From: Tetradesmus obliquus
Lineage: Eukaryota; Chlorophyta; Chlorophyceae; Sphaeropleales; Scenedesmaceae
Assembly (NCBI GenBank): GCA_030272155.1
Contig: CP126197.1
Location: forward strand, 1,984,001 to 2,048,000
Reading direction: 5' to 3'
DNA length: 64,000 bases
Below, piece by piece: positions 35,792 to 48,405 of the stretch. Position numbers and translations under genes: made by a program. Position 1 is the stretch's first letter, and every line of letters starts with the position of its first letter. Under the pieces are notes generated by a model. The model did no database searches. It was not told the origin of the DNA and worked only from the letters and a program-made list of their open reading frames with translations.

Positions 35792-38700
35792 AGCCAGTAA
35801 GTTGCTCTATATTCATTGCGATGTCGCGCAGAGCGCGCAGTAGAGTAGTGAAATAATATGAATGCAAATCTGCGGTATTGGTTGCCTGCTGTGTCTTTCG
35901 TCAACCATAAAGTCAGTCAACAATTTAAGGCACTCTGAAAAGACATGACTGGAGTTGGGCTTCACGCTGACATGGTAAGCACTGCAGTGCAGAACGGTCA
36001 TGTTACTTGGCCTGACACGTGTGCCCTGCTCAACAGTGCTGTCGACCTGCAACTGCATGTGGAGTCGTCGGGAGCTCCAGAAGATATATGCATCTATGAA
36101 TTTTGAGGAATTTCGGCGTTTTGAGCTTGCTGTGACAGCAGCCAGGCTCCTTTGCCGCTTGTTTGCCGGGTGATCAGCTGCTGACGTGTTCCACACGTAT
36201 TGCAGCAAAAACACCTGCAACCCACAACACATGGCCTGCTCAAAGGTGAAATGCCCTTGTGGCACTGTGCATCGTGTATCAGGCCGTTATCCGCCACACT
36301 TTCGCCAACTTCATGCAGCTGTCCCAGACGCAAGCCTCAAAGGGACACTGCTGTTACTAACACGCCTTGTAGCCGGCTGGCACGTGGACCGCGGGGCGGG
36401 CGCGTGACCGGCGCCGCTGGCGTGTGCCGCTGGCAAGGAGCTGTGCTGTAGAGCTGACTCTGTTTCCTGCTGCTGTTTGAAGCTCTCCTGTGTTCACCTG
36501 CGGCAGGAAGGGGGAGCTAGGGGGACACTGCAGGACAGGGTGAAGGAGCGAGGCAGCAGTTGCAGGACGGAGGGCTGGTTCTAAGGCTGAGTGCGCTGTG
36601 TCCTTGCTGACACGTGTGGCTGCGCTTGCTGGCTCACGGGCAACGCTCGTTGGTTCACGCCGCACTAAGGGATACGGCTATAGGCGATGTAACAGGGGTT
36701 GCTAGGTACTACTGCTGTCCTTTGGTGGACCACTGACGATGTCTCACTGACTGGGGCTGCTGCGCTTAACCTGCAGTTGCGCTGCTGCCGTTCTGGCTGG
36801 CAGGGCAGACGATATGTGGCTGTACGTGGGCTGAAGCTGTCACGTTTATATGCAGAGCCTGACTGTTGCAGTCGGCTCCCTCACCTGGTGGTTACAGGTA
36901 CAGTAGTCTGTAGTTGCACGATGGTCCTTTTGGAGTTGCTGTCGCCACGCTCAGGGAGCGGCTCGACGATTAAAGTCACGTAGTGGCTGGGATCTGCAGA
37001 GGGCAGTGGGAAGAGGTTAAGCTATTGGCTGACAGGTTCCTATGTTGCTGTCGCTGTAGACGCTGACAGGGGTTGCTATAGGCTGCTGAGCTCTGCTCAG
37101 GCTAGGGGCTGCTGAGCTCTGCTCAGGCTAGTGGCTAGGATCGGGCAGGACTGGAGACGAGACAAGGGCTGTGTGTAATCAGTTACACGTTTTCAAGGCA
37201 TATGTTCAAGGCTAATGGGTGGAGCTGCCAACTCAAGGGGCTTACGACTCAATTCACAACTCGACTGTGACACCCGCTGTAAGGATCAAGGCTAATGGGT
37301 GGAGCGGCCCGGTGGTACGTATTCGTCCACTCACACTGGGGCTCTAATGCTCATTCTCACGTGAAGGTGACACCGACTTTTCGTCAGTGAAACTTGCGCT
37401 TTTAAACTTTTGCGCAGCTACTCACAGCTTCCTCAGGTGCTGTCACCTTCCGGTGGCTCCACCTTCTGGCAGCTTCCTAATGGCCGCATGACAGACATGC
37501 GCGCGCGTCAGACGGGCTGTATGACAGTCATGCGCGCATGTGGGGCTGGCCCTATGTCAGACTGACCGTATGTCAGATCTGCATGCATGGCAGACTGGCT
37601 GTGTGTCTGACTGACTGTATGTCTGACATCTGGCATACTCAGCCCTCATGCTGCTGGCCAGCTATTAAATCCGTACTCAAATGCGTTTCCCAGCTCGCAA
37701 TCATCATTACAACGCCCAAACTTCGGTATTTCTAGAAACTGGCACCATCAGGGGCTGCCAGGGCTACACTAGCTGCCTAGGCTGCACACGCGTGTTGCAT
37801 GTCAGCCATGCAGCGCATGCCTGCAGGCCATGTGTCAGACACCATATGTGCAGCAGCACTGCAGTCGCTGCTGCTCCACACGTTGTGGGTTGACCACACG
37901 ATATGGTTGCTGGCACACCATATGATATCACAACACATGTCTGCTCATCGCGGCACATCAAATGCTGTCTGACCACATGTACTACTGTTGCAGCACGCAA
38001 CATCTGCACAGCACATGCTATGTTGTGCATTCACATCAAACCTGCAGTGTGCTGCAATAGTGCTGCAGCACATGTCTCTGCACAAGGTGCATGCATTATG
38101 CTGTGCCTGCGGTGGGCTGCATGAGTGGGCACATACCCTGCAAGCTGGCACCCTGCGTGTGTTGCAGCACTCACAGAGGCAAGCTGTATCCGCACGTGTG
38201 CAGTATCATTCCATGTGTATTTCATGCGTTATCAGGCGGCAACACATAATACACAGCTGGCACACGATGGGTGTGTGAGCACACCCAGAGTTGCTACACC
38301 TGCCTACTAGTAGTAGGCATCTGACCTCTGCTTGTTACAGTACTACATGTAGGCTGAAAAAGGATTTAGCTGGATAAAGCATAAAACTCATAGTGTACAG
38401 GCAGCTACACATCACCAGCAGTCACTGCGGCAGCCATGATACTGCAAACTGCTAATCCTGGATCTGACTCAGCCGCTGAGGCAGCCTGGCTGAGTCTGCT
38501 GTCTGGCAGCTGCCTCTGGTGCCACCAGTATTACCAGCAGCACCCATTAGGCTTGGCTAGTGGCTCAAAGCACACATCATCATGTCACCTATCACGCCAT
38601 ATCAACACACTAGCCATTACTGGTCCAACCAAGTGTTGTGGCACAACATAGCACCGACCTCCCCCCTGTAATGTAAGGATTCATGCAGCAGCACCAGCAG

Positions 38701-40744
38701 CAGCAGCCTTGCTTTTGCTGCCTCGTTGCTGTGTGACACTGGCGGCTGACATACAGTACCGTGGCAGACCGCCAGTGCTTGAATGCTTAGCAAAGTACGA
38801 CTACGATAGCAGCAAATGCAACAACATCAGGCAACAGTGGTGGTGGTGGTGGCGCTGGCTCGAAGCGGCACCACACCTGCAGCATGCCAGGAGGATACAC
38901 CGCATTGGATGCGGCTGTTTGAACTGCAACTGCATTGCAACTGCAGATTGTGCTGCCACCAGGATCACCAGCAGGATCAGCCTGGTGAGCGTCCATAGCT
39001 GCCAACAGCAGCGTGGGCAACAACAGTGATGCCAGCCTTAAAAATGCAACGCAAGGTTTCCAGCAAATCAAACCGCTGCCCAGGTACAGCTTCTAACTGC
39101 ACCTGAAGGCTGCAAGCCTGCACCACTGCACTGCTCGTGTGCAAATATGCATTGTCAGTCTTGCACAACAGCCGCTCATTTGCAGATCAACATGGTGGTA
39201 GCATGGTGGTCCGTATCAGCGCATGGCTGCAACGCTGCGCACACACAGGACTCCGGCTGAGAAAAGCACAAGGCAGCCCCTGGGAACAGAGGCCACTGCA
39301 GTGATACTGGTGAAAAATTACTGCAAGTACTGCAGTAATATTGGACACAACAGGCTGAGCGCAATTGCCCCCCTGTGGCTGCCACTTCATGCGGCAGTAT
39401 ACTGATCTGCCAGGGTGGTGCTGTCAGTGGCGTGCTGCTGCACATGCTAGCGGGCCAAGTTGCACGCGCGCAGTAGAGATCAACAGCCAACAGGGCGCAA
39501 GTGGTGCAAGTGCTTTGCAGAATGCATGTATAGATACGCATGAGTCCTTGCAGCAGCAGAGACAATGGATCAAAGACCCAACCCCCTTCCAAGTGCTTCC
39601 TGCGAACAAAAGCTGAATGATGCTGGTAGGCGCATGCTCTGCACATGTGATCACCAATAGTAAGGATGAAGCGGAATCCTGCAACTTTGTGCTATGACTT
39701 GCCTGATGCACGCCAACGTTCCTGCTGCCATCAACTACCACCAATACGAATGCAGTTGCAGGAATCTCGACACAAAAGCCGTCGAATTTGATCAATCAAA
39801 AAAGGTGAGATCACCAGTGTGAGCATCAAAGCAATGCGTGTGCGCCTTGCTGAGCATCAACACCAAAGCTGCTGTGGCAAGAAAGCACCCCGCAATCCAT
39901 GAGGGCTGGCAGATGCAGGTGTTCAGAATGAAATTGAACCAATTGCTGCTTCCAGCGCAGCATGGCAATCACCCTCACTGGCTGCAGCAAGCACCCATGC
40001 AACAGCTGAACGTGCAAAATTCACAACAATAGAATACCTGAGCTGAAGAATGCAATGCAAAGGGATTGCGGCACCTCAAATGCACATGTGCTAGCTGGTG
40101 CCAGACACCAGGCTGCCTCAACCCAGTGGCGTGTAGATTGCAGTGCTGTGCATGCCATACTGTGGCGTAAGACCCACAGCCAAGCCTTCAAACCACCGGC
40201 AGCTTTCCGTGTACTCTATGTCACATGCACAAGTCGCTGCCGAGGCAATTTGCATACTTCCAGCATGGCTACTGAACAGCAAGGCGTTCACACACAGCAT
40301 GCACAACACGCACTGTGCCCTAGATTTCACCAGGTGCTGCAGTCAATGCGCTTGATAGCTGAAGCCTCATGCCTGGACATGCTCAGTCCTTACAACAGCT
40401 GAAAGAGCCTCACATGACCACCTGCTGGCAAACATTACTCAGAAACACTATCACGCTTGGCAGACCAGCAGCGCAGTCTGCAAGACCTTCAACAGCCCAA
40501 GAGCTCAGAGGGGCTGACTGCCACCAGCCAACAAACACGGAATTCTGCTGATCACCTGTGCATGAAATGTACTACCAATCATCCACGCTCCTTACCCCCT
40601 CAATCACCCAGCCAACCGCCCGCGCTGACCACAAGATCACCTTGGAGCCAGATGATCACCACAACTCCTGCTCCAGCATTGCTTGAAGGTCCAGCATTGC
40701 GTGAATGTGCATTTGCTGCATAAATTAATCCTTTCACGATTCAC
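35792..40744. other. 5-kb region without a supported gene
   Basis: About 36360-37550 is a compositionally distinct block with short direct repeats and no long frame. About 37700-40740 is A/C-rich on +, resembling minus-strand intron or 3' flank sequence of the Cys-rich gene that ends at 40745. Short frames are present but none is convincing. Confidence 0.5.
37081..37305. repeat. Short direct repeats in the non-coding block
   Basis: A 25-bp unit beginning GGCTGCTGAGCTCTGCTC is repeated back to back (37081-37105 and 37107-37131). CAAGGCTAATGGGTGGAGC occurs at 37207-37225 and 37287-37305. A further TGTCTGAC/TGACTGTATG-type repetition lies at about 37553-37630. Confidence 0.85.
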
Positions 40745-43700
40745 TCAAGGCCCCACAAACGGCGGCAGCGGCACTGCCTTTGGCTCGCCATAGCACGCCG
40801 GGTGCATCGCTGCTTGCAGCGCCCTGCACGGATCATTGCTGAACCCCACACCCTCCCTGTTGCGGCAGACCCCCTGGTGAATCAGCTCGAAGCAGCGGCG
40901 GCGCACATTGCAGGTGCCCAGCGGGCCCTCTCCTGCTGCATTCTTTTTGACGACAGCGTGCTCGCAGGGGCGCCTGGCGCAAGGCAGGCCGGGGCTAAAT
41001 GCGAGGCCGCTGCGGGCGATGCATTCCTCTTGGGACATGTCTTTGCAGGTGGGTTGTCCTGAAGCGTCCGCAAAGCAGCAGCCAGCCTGCAAAAAGATAG
41101 GGAGACACAGATGTGAGATAGAGAGACACGTGTCTTTGGATAATGTGGATTGCAGGCATAATGTGGTGTGTTTGTTGCACTGTAGTGTAGTTGGATGTGT
41201 AGGCCTATTGCTGCCAAGAATTGGGCCCTGCTTCAAGCATGCCGTGCATACACTGCAGTGCTGGAAGGGCACACACATGTAAGGCTGCTACTAACTCCAG
41301 TAGCAGCGAGCTAATTATAGGCGCGCCGACTTACCTGCAGCTGCCGCCACAGCCTGCAGCTAATGCTGCTCATGCAACATTGTTTATGGCATGATGTTTA
41401 CGGCAGCTTTGCCAGACAATGGCGCAGCTGCAGCACAGAACTCACGAGCAGGGTGTACGGCAGCTTGATACCATTGTTGTCAGGGTTCATGTCAAATGCA
41501 CCTGCTGCAAGTTCAAAACACGCAGTGCACACAGTGATGTAATCAATCAACACATAAATAGGTCACAGCAGACCCGAATGCAAATGATGGCAGTGCTGGA
41601 GCAGCTAGCATTTAAAATAAAGCTGTGCTAGAACGTGCACTGCACTGCAGAACATCACAAGATGTGCAGCACAGCAAAGTGTGCCACCGCTGGCTAGGCG
41701 CTACTTGCTGGGGCCTGGGCTGCAGGTTTGCTGCTGCAACAAGCGCATTCAAGTGCTCTGCATTCATGACAAGGGCCAAGGGTACTACCTCCATCCCCGC
41801 TTTGCAAGCACACCGCTGCAACACATCGCATCAAGATAAGTTTGATGCAGCCGCTGCCTGGGCTCACCTCTTGAGCGCACAGAGAATGCGCTGGTGTGGT
41901 TGCCGGCATCAACCGCCACCATCGACACAGCCAGCCTCCGCTTGCCGTTTGTTTGCAGTTTGGACCACTTGCAGCTGATCGTGGAGCGCACAGGGCAGCT
42001 GGAGTCAAATGCACACGCTGCAGGGAACAACACAAGAGGCAGCGGCGGCAAAATGTTGCTTCTGCAGTTTGGACCACTTGCAGCTGATCGTGGAGCGCAC
42101 AGGGCAGCTGGAGTCGAATGCACACGCTGCAAGGGGAATGGATCAAGAGGCAGCAGCGGTACAGTGATTGCGTGTGCGGCAGCTGATGGTGCAGCGCACA
42201 GGGAAGCTGGAGTCGAACGCGCACGCTGCAAGGGGAACAACACAAGAGGCAGCGGCGATAAATGTTGCTTCTGCAGTTTGGACCACTTGCAGCTGATCGT
42301 GGAGCGCACAGGGCAGTTGGAGTCAAACGCGCACGCTGCAGGAGATGAAGCAAGAGGCAGCGGCGGTAAGGGTTTAGGGCTTAGTGTTGAGGGTTGATGA
42401 CTCAACCGTGAATGGCGGCAGTAAGGTGACTGGGGTTCCCACTCCTCGTTGAGTGGAGCATGTAATGTAATGTAATGTGAATGTTGGCGGAGCGCACAGG
42501 GCAGCTGGAGTCAAATGCACACGCTGCAGGGGAAGGTGCAAGAGGAGCAATGGCCAGGCTTCAGAATTGAGTGCTGAGGGTGCATGATTACAATGTGAAC
42601 GGCGGCGGTAAGGTTGTTGATGGTGGAGCGGGCAGGGCAGCTGTCAAACGCGCACGCTACAGAGGATGAAGCAAGAGGCAGTGGAAGGAGTTGAGTGAGT
42701 GCTTGTGCGAGCGGCAGCTGCCGTGTGCGGTTGGTGTTGTAGGTGTGCAATTGTGCACGAAAATAGCCTTACACTAGTGGATCAAACAGGACAGAGCGCT
42801 GTCCTAGAAAGCACTCTGGAGCCAGCTGGGGTTCAGCTTGTGCAGCTTTGCAAAGCTCAGTGCGCAACCATGCATGCATGCAACTAGTCCAAGTGGATAT
42901 GGACCATATGGTCTATATATGGTAGACCATATATGGACCATATCATTTCACACCTCCTTGCTACGCACTGCAGCTGTGTGCTCACCGTCTAGCCCCTTTG
43001 GTTGGCTGATGGCAATGACCTGGAAGCTTTGCAGCGCCTAGTGTGCAACCATGCTCGCATGCAGCTAGTCAAAATGGGTCTCAACATGCCTCCTCCCTGT
43101 GCACTGCGGCTGTGGCCTCACCATCTAGTCCCTTTGGTTGGCTGATGGCGATGACCTGGAAGCCTCGGATGTTGCCGCGCAGCAGCACATCTGTGGCACC
43201 AGTGTCGCCAAGGCCGTAGTTGCCGATCTGCACACAGCATGAGCGCCAAGTCAGCAATCTGTCGCCATCTGAAGCCTAAAAACAGGACAGCTTCAGCTAT
43301 AAAAAGAAAACCAGCAGCAACAGGGACAGGCCTGCATATCCTGCCAAACATCTGCCATGATGGTTGAGCCACCAGTGTTTGCTTTTGGCTGTAGCTGAAC
43401 AGCTGCCTTGTCTGGTGAACTGTAGGCGCGCTGCGTTGCGGTAACCTATGTTTAGCTACAAATACACTTGATCACGCCTCATTGTCTCTCCTCTCACCTC
43501 CATCAGCAGAGTCACTGCTGTCCCCACCACCGCAGCTCCCTGCTGCTGCAGCTGCGCCTGCGCTGCTGCCACATCATCATTGCCAGTATCATCTGCTGCA
43601 CCAAGCATATCCTCAGCCTCAGCTATTGCTGCTGCCAGTGCTGATGGGGTGGCTGGCTGGGACCTCTTGCGTGTGGATAGCAGCTTGCAGTAAACGTCTG

Positions 43701-44215
43701 GGTGACTGGGCAAGCTGATCTGGCCAGACTGCAGGCAGCAGTCAACATTTGGTCAACATGCGGTCAACGTGACACTTGGGGCCAGTCAAAGCGCCAGGAG
43801 CCTCTGAGCAGGCAGGTTCTGCTCCAGCATTGCTTGCAGGTGCGTAGTTGTGCATGCTCAAAACTGCCTTTTCACATGGTCCGCTTACTGCCCTTTGGAG
43901 CCAGAAGGCATAGCCGCTGGTACTTGCGTTTTGGCTATGCTGCCATAAGAACAAACATGTGCAGTGCTTGATCATAAGTGTATGTGGCAGGCTGTTAAGC
44001 AGGCTGACCAGAGAGAGCCAGCAAGCCGCTTTCAGCCTGTGCAACCGCCTGCTTGCTGCTGTCTGTACCAAGCCGCTTCAAGCACTTGAGGCTGTGCACC
44101 CACCTTGCTGGTTGTGTCAGGCTGTGCCTTATGCACGTCATTTGCACCATCTGATACAGCAGCTGCTGCTGTAGCTGGCCCGGCAGCACCAGTCCTGATG
44201 TCCGCTGCTGTTACA

Positions 44216-44261
<46 letters not shown>

Positions 44262-44415
44262 GGCGGCGGCTGCTACTGCCAGGGTCTGCTGGCAGTCCTT
44301 CCAATGATCTGCTGCAGCAGCCCGGTGCCAGCAGCAGCAATGACAGCAGTGCTGCTACATTGTAGACATGCCTGCTGTTTGCCAGCCAGGGCCTATGAGC
44401 TGCTGTTTGTACCAT
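40745..44415 (-). CDS. Secreted cysteine-rich protein of unknown function
   Basis: Six exons join in phase on the minus strand: 44415-44104, 43728-43498, 43227-43122, 42017-41868, 41504-41446 and 41086-40745, giving 399 aa. The N-terminus has a signal peptide (VAALLSLLLLAPGCC) followed by a polyserine run. The middle has SGQISLPSHPDVYC, then a glycine-rich strand region (GNYGLGDTGATDVLLRGN). The C-terminal ~150 residues are Cys-rich (CAFDSSCPVRSTISC, AGCCFADASGQPTC, CNVRRRCFELI), suggesting a disulphide-stabilised extracellular or cell-wall protein. I do not recognise a family. The exon starting at 42017 is preceded by five tandem copies of its own first ~70 bp, so alternative acceptors are abundant. 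The chosen one keeps phase with the upstream exon (GLD|ACAF). Confidence 0.7.
42018..42665 (-). repeat. Five-copy exon-edge echo array upstream of exon 4
   Basis: The acceptor and first ~65 bp of the 42017-41868 exon (CAFDSSCPVRSTISCKW) are repeated at about 42064-42140, 42160-42240, 42272-42350, 42487-42530 and 42620-42665, all upstream in the transcript. Most copies keep a CTGCAG- or CTTGCAG-like acceptor followed by the same TGTGCATTTGACTCC-type start. Divergence increases with distance. Confidence 0.85.
42896..42944. other. Imperfect palindrome in intron 3 of the Cys-rich gene
   Basis: GATATGGACCATATGGTCTA pairs with TAGACCATATATGGACCATA(TC), giving a ~20-bp arm with one mismatch and a 2-nt bulge around a short AT-rich loop. 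Repeated CCATAT words make several foldings possible. Confidence 0.75.
42940..43075 (-). repeat. Exon-edge echo of exon 3 of the Cys-rich gene
   Basis: The 3' edge of the 43227-43122 exon (FQVIAISQPKG and donor) with its intron flank is repeated about 140 bp downstream in the transcript (GAGCACACAGC flank). The adjoining CATGCAACTAGTC-type segment is also duplicated (about 42865-42890 and 43048-43070). Confidence 0.8.
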
Positions 44416-45405
44416 GTGCTGCCTGACGCCTGGCGGAAGATTTGAGGGGGTGTGCTAGCTAACACTGCTGCTAAGATGCAGGTGGTGCACAAGTCCTGCG
44501 AGCACATGCCACGAGCAAAACGAATTGATTTGTGGTTGGCGCCGTTCAGAATACGTGCAAGTCGAAGTGCGTGGAGGGCAAGCATGCCAGCCTGGCAGGC
44601 TCAAAGTGGTACCCCACCCCTGCGGGATGCTGCGATCTTGGCAGACGAATCCCGGAGAAATACGTGCCAGACAGTATACGCATCTCTAGCACGCTGAAAT
44701 CAAGCAACAGTTCCTGCACGCATGATCAGCGCTGCTGTAGGCGTGCCTCCCTTGCTGCCGGATTGTGCTTCCTAATGGCTACCGAAGACACTAGAGCTCA
44801 TGATCATCATGTCTTACTTGTCAAGCTGCTGATTCAACTCCGTTGTACGCCACACCGCAGAGCTTCCACTCATAGCTTTGACTGTGTCCATGTAAATGGC
44901 AGCAAAACATGTCAAGATTGTTGTACAACCAAAAATCATACATCCCCGGTGTTGTGCGCCGCGTAAGGTGTCAGTCACGTTTTGAGAACAACAGGCTGCA
45001 CTGCACTGTGAAGCACAGCGTGTTGCACGCCAGCCCACACGAACAGTCTGCACACAATCACAGTCACTCTATACATCTGCTTATAAGGTTTGGGCGGTCG
45101 GTATGTCACCATGAGTTGTACTGCTGACCCTGGCCAGAGGCAGTGACTTGCCCGTGCACCTCGCCGTGAACGGCCATGCAAGCACGGCGAACAATCACCA
45201 GCAAGTTTAAGTAATGCAAGAGCCAAGCCTAGCAATCAGTACGCTCTCACCAGCCAAGTTGGCAAGTGTGTGCCACACTGTGCTCAGCTGTGACAGCTGA
45301 AGAGTTGCCCAGCGACAAGCAGCGTCGGGACACCCCTCTGCACCGCTGTCGCTGCTGCTGCTGCTGCTGCTACTGCTACTGCTGCTAGCCTGGCAGCACT
45401 GCCGC
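44416..45405. other. Intergenic between two minus-strand genes
   Basis: This carries the promoter side of the Cys-rich gene and the 3' flank of the lipase-like gene. A CTG/CTA run lies near 45350-45385. No exon is supported. Confidence 0.55.
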
Positions 45406-48093
45406 CTAGTTCAGCATGCTGCAACTCCTGCTGATCCAGCCAGCCATGCCAGCCTCGTACTGCTGCACCTCAGCACCAGACAGCAGGTCATGGTAGCCGC
45501 CTTCAACTGTGTGCATCTCAGCTGCAGGCAGGCTAGCAGCAAACTCGCGCGCAGCCTGCCAGGCAAAGAAATGCCGTGCACCAATATAAAGGCAGGCAGG
45601 TGGCAAGGCACAGGCAGGCCTGAGTGGTGTGCGTAGGAGCGCCACAGTGGCATGCTGTCGACATGCCGCACGCCGCACGCCTAAGAATGGGTTGAGTGAA
45701 TTGCACTGAACATTGAAGGGCATCATTGCTCAGCCCCTGCAACAGTCAGTTGCTGCATTACCTCACGCGGCGTCATGGCGCCACCAAAGCACTGGCATTT
45801 ACATGCTGCACAGCATGCAGCTTTTACAGCAGCATTACAAGCAGCTCACCTCGTACTGCGTCACCTTGTCGCCTGTTGCATGCAGCACGTAGGTAGGCAG
45901 CCGCAGCTGCTGCCGGGTGCACTGCAGCTCCTTAATCGCCTGCTGGCATGTCCGTTGGAATCAGCACGCAGCACGTTTGTGTTCAAGTCTTGCTGTTCAT
46001 CCATACCAAAGTTTATAGACGATGATTGGTAGTGGACACTGCTGACACGCATGCCGGCGGCGATTGACGACAGCATCAGACTGAGCACACACCATGCTGG
46101 CAATGCCTGTGATGTGGCAGAGCACGCTCTTTTGCAGCTCTGTTGTGATTGACATCTGCCAACAACCAGCGAGCCTGTATGCTGCGGCATGAGCACCTGC
46201 GGAAAGCAGCATACTATTTGAGAGGTGAGCACTGCTCAGCCACGCACCCACCTTGCCAAACTGGTAGACCGTGCACACGCGAGCCTTGCCATGGTACACT
46301 AAAGGGTCAGCATCATACTGTGACACCTGCAGAGCAGCAGCAGCAGCAGCAGCAGCAGACTGCTAGAGTTCCGCTAACATGTGGTGTGCGCAGCTGGTTG
46401 TAAACTTCATGCCTTCTCACCTTGCAGGGGACAGCCACTGAGTGCAGGATGAAGGGCAGCAGGCGGCCTCACGAGATATCCCAGGCGCTGGCTGGCGTTG
46501 TGTGCAGAGATCATGCAGGCAGATTATCCCAGCCACCAGCATCCTGTCAACTCAGCACCACACGGCAAGAGTCAGCCACACGTGGAAACGCACTGGCGAC
46601 ATGCTCTGCACTCAGGCAGCAGCAGCACACTCACCAAACCATGCTTTGTGGTGACAATTACTACTAAGAGCAATACAAACTCACCCATTTAGGGTCGGGG
46701 TTGAGCTGCTGCGTGACCAGCCCCTTCACAAGCTTGCGCTGTGGCAGTGCAGCATTCAGGAGCCCACCTAACGCAGCCTGCACCCTGCATCGTGCACACA
46801 CAGCGTGGCGCAATCAAGGCATTGTGGCTGCAGCTTGAACGGCATTTTGGGGATGCTGCTGCACACAGCACACACCAGGACACACACGCACACATGCCAT
46901 ATGTCACCGCAACATGAAAGTAGTTTAGTCCGTGCCGTGGTGCCGCAGTGAAGGTAGAGTTATGGCAGCACGCAAAACCGCTGAGGTGCTCATAGTGCTG
47001 ACCTGGTCAGTAAGCCACGTGTGTGCAGCCCCAGTGCTGCCGACACCAGCAGCAGCCCCGCCCACTGCCCCTGCTCCCGCAGCACAGCATGCGCTGCAGT
47101 CAGGCCGCCAACGCTGTAGCCTCCTAGGTACCAAAGCACATCTGCCGCTGCGGCGGCGGAAGATGTACAGGTGTGACTGCGGTTGCTGCTGCTGCTGCTG
47201 CTGGTGGTGGTGGTGGTGGTGGCTGCTGCGTGCCGCTGCCTGGCGAGCTCTGCAAAATCGCAGGCGTCGTCCACCTGCAAAGCAACAAGCCACACCCGCA
47301 ACCAGCATCTCATCATTAATTCACGTGCCAGAAGAGAGCAGCAAGCCACACCAGCAACCAAGAAACTCATCATCCCTCTGCTACTACCATCAGGTACTAT
47401 GCATCAGCCTGCACCAGCATCTCTATACTGGCGTCAAAAACCAAAGACACATACATTCAACACATGCTTTAGAAATGCTTTCGCATGATGCTTGCGCAGC
47501 TCACCATGTGGCGCCAGTCCAGCAGCAGGGCTCTTCCAGGCCCCTCCTTTGGCTCCGACTGCCCATGGCCGTGCATGTCATATGCATACACAGCCACACC
47601 TGCAGCAGCCAGCTGCTCAAACACTGCATGCACAGTAAAAATAACACGCCCAGATTAACAATGACAAGTAGTTGAACAGACAAGATGGCTGCCAAACTGC
47701 AGTGCTGCCTTGGATTGACATAGTCCTGCAGGCTGCATGCAGCGCTGGTGCTGTGGCAGGTGCAGCTAATCCAACCTGCTCAGTCAGGTTTAGACATTTG
47801 TGAATCAATACCAACTACAGTACATGTGTGAGTCTGATGACTTGAACAACAACAGCTGCGGCTGAGCAGCACTCCAGCCTGCGACCAACTTGTCTTGCCA
47901 AGGTTTAGCAACAGAGCATGATCCAATGCCCTCCGGCACACTCACCATGCAGCTTGCGTCCTGTGTGCTCAGCATATCCGTGCAAGAACACAAGTGCTGC
48001 TCTGCAGGCAGGGGCTCCTCCTGCAGGCAGGCAGGCAACTGCATGAAGTGCCTGGCCCCTACTGTTGGTGAAGGTGAATGTCTCTGTTGCCAT
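45406..48093 (-). CDS. Alpha/beta hydrolase, monoacylglycerol-lipase/lysophospholipase-like
   Basis: Minus-strand exons: 48093-47946, 47623-47505, 47274-47003, 46784-46685, 46326-46252, an unresolved exon near 46199-46130, 45939-45850 and 45555-45406 (stop). The start MATETFTFTNSRG leads to FLHGYAEHTGR, the oxyanion-hole HG..EH.GR motif of the monoglyceride lipase family. YDMHGHGQSEP follows. The nucleophile elbow is GGYSVGG (Ser), the acidic residue lies in LHATGDKVT (Asp) and the His in GGYHDLL, so the Ser-Asp-His triad is complete. These enzymes hydrolyse monoacylglycerols or lysophospholipids. An insertion of Thr and Ser runs (ACC and AGC repeats on the minus strand) precedes the elbow strand. 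The gene is divergent from PYM with about 310 bp between the start codons. Confidence 0.85.
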
Positions 48094-48405
48094 GCTCTAG
48101 CAATGCCACGCGTATCAATGGGACTATTAGTTATATACGTAAGCTGTTCTGCAGGCCACGGATTGAACTGCTTGCTTGCATGCTTGAAGTGCGTCAGCAG
48201 GTCACTCTGCCAACAGATGACACACAAAGCCCCAGGAACACTTGTGACAGTTTGACCGCCGGTCAGGAGCTGGTCATGTACGGCTTCCGGTCGTTTGTGT
48301 TTACTAACAAACAGCAACTTATGTTTGCTTTGCAGCAGTAACATCAAGCGTGGATCGGCCTGGTGCTCACTCTACTTCTGCATCTATCTGCTGTTCTGCT
48401 ACCCG
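48094..48405. promoter_or_regulatory. Shared divergent promoter region (lipase-like / PYM)
   Basis: The two ATGs face away from each other across 312 bp, leaving room only for a bidirectional promoter and two 5'UTRs. I see no clear TATA box on either side. Confidence 0.55.

Noticed and set aside
36360-37640. LTR retrotransposon
   Set aside because: No reverse-transcriptase or gag-like frame, no paired long terminal repeats and no target duplication found.
42361-42395. GGTTTAGGG-like sequence as an interstitial telomere repeat
   Set aside because: Only a single plant-type unit with irregular continuation; not a tandem array.
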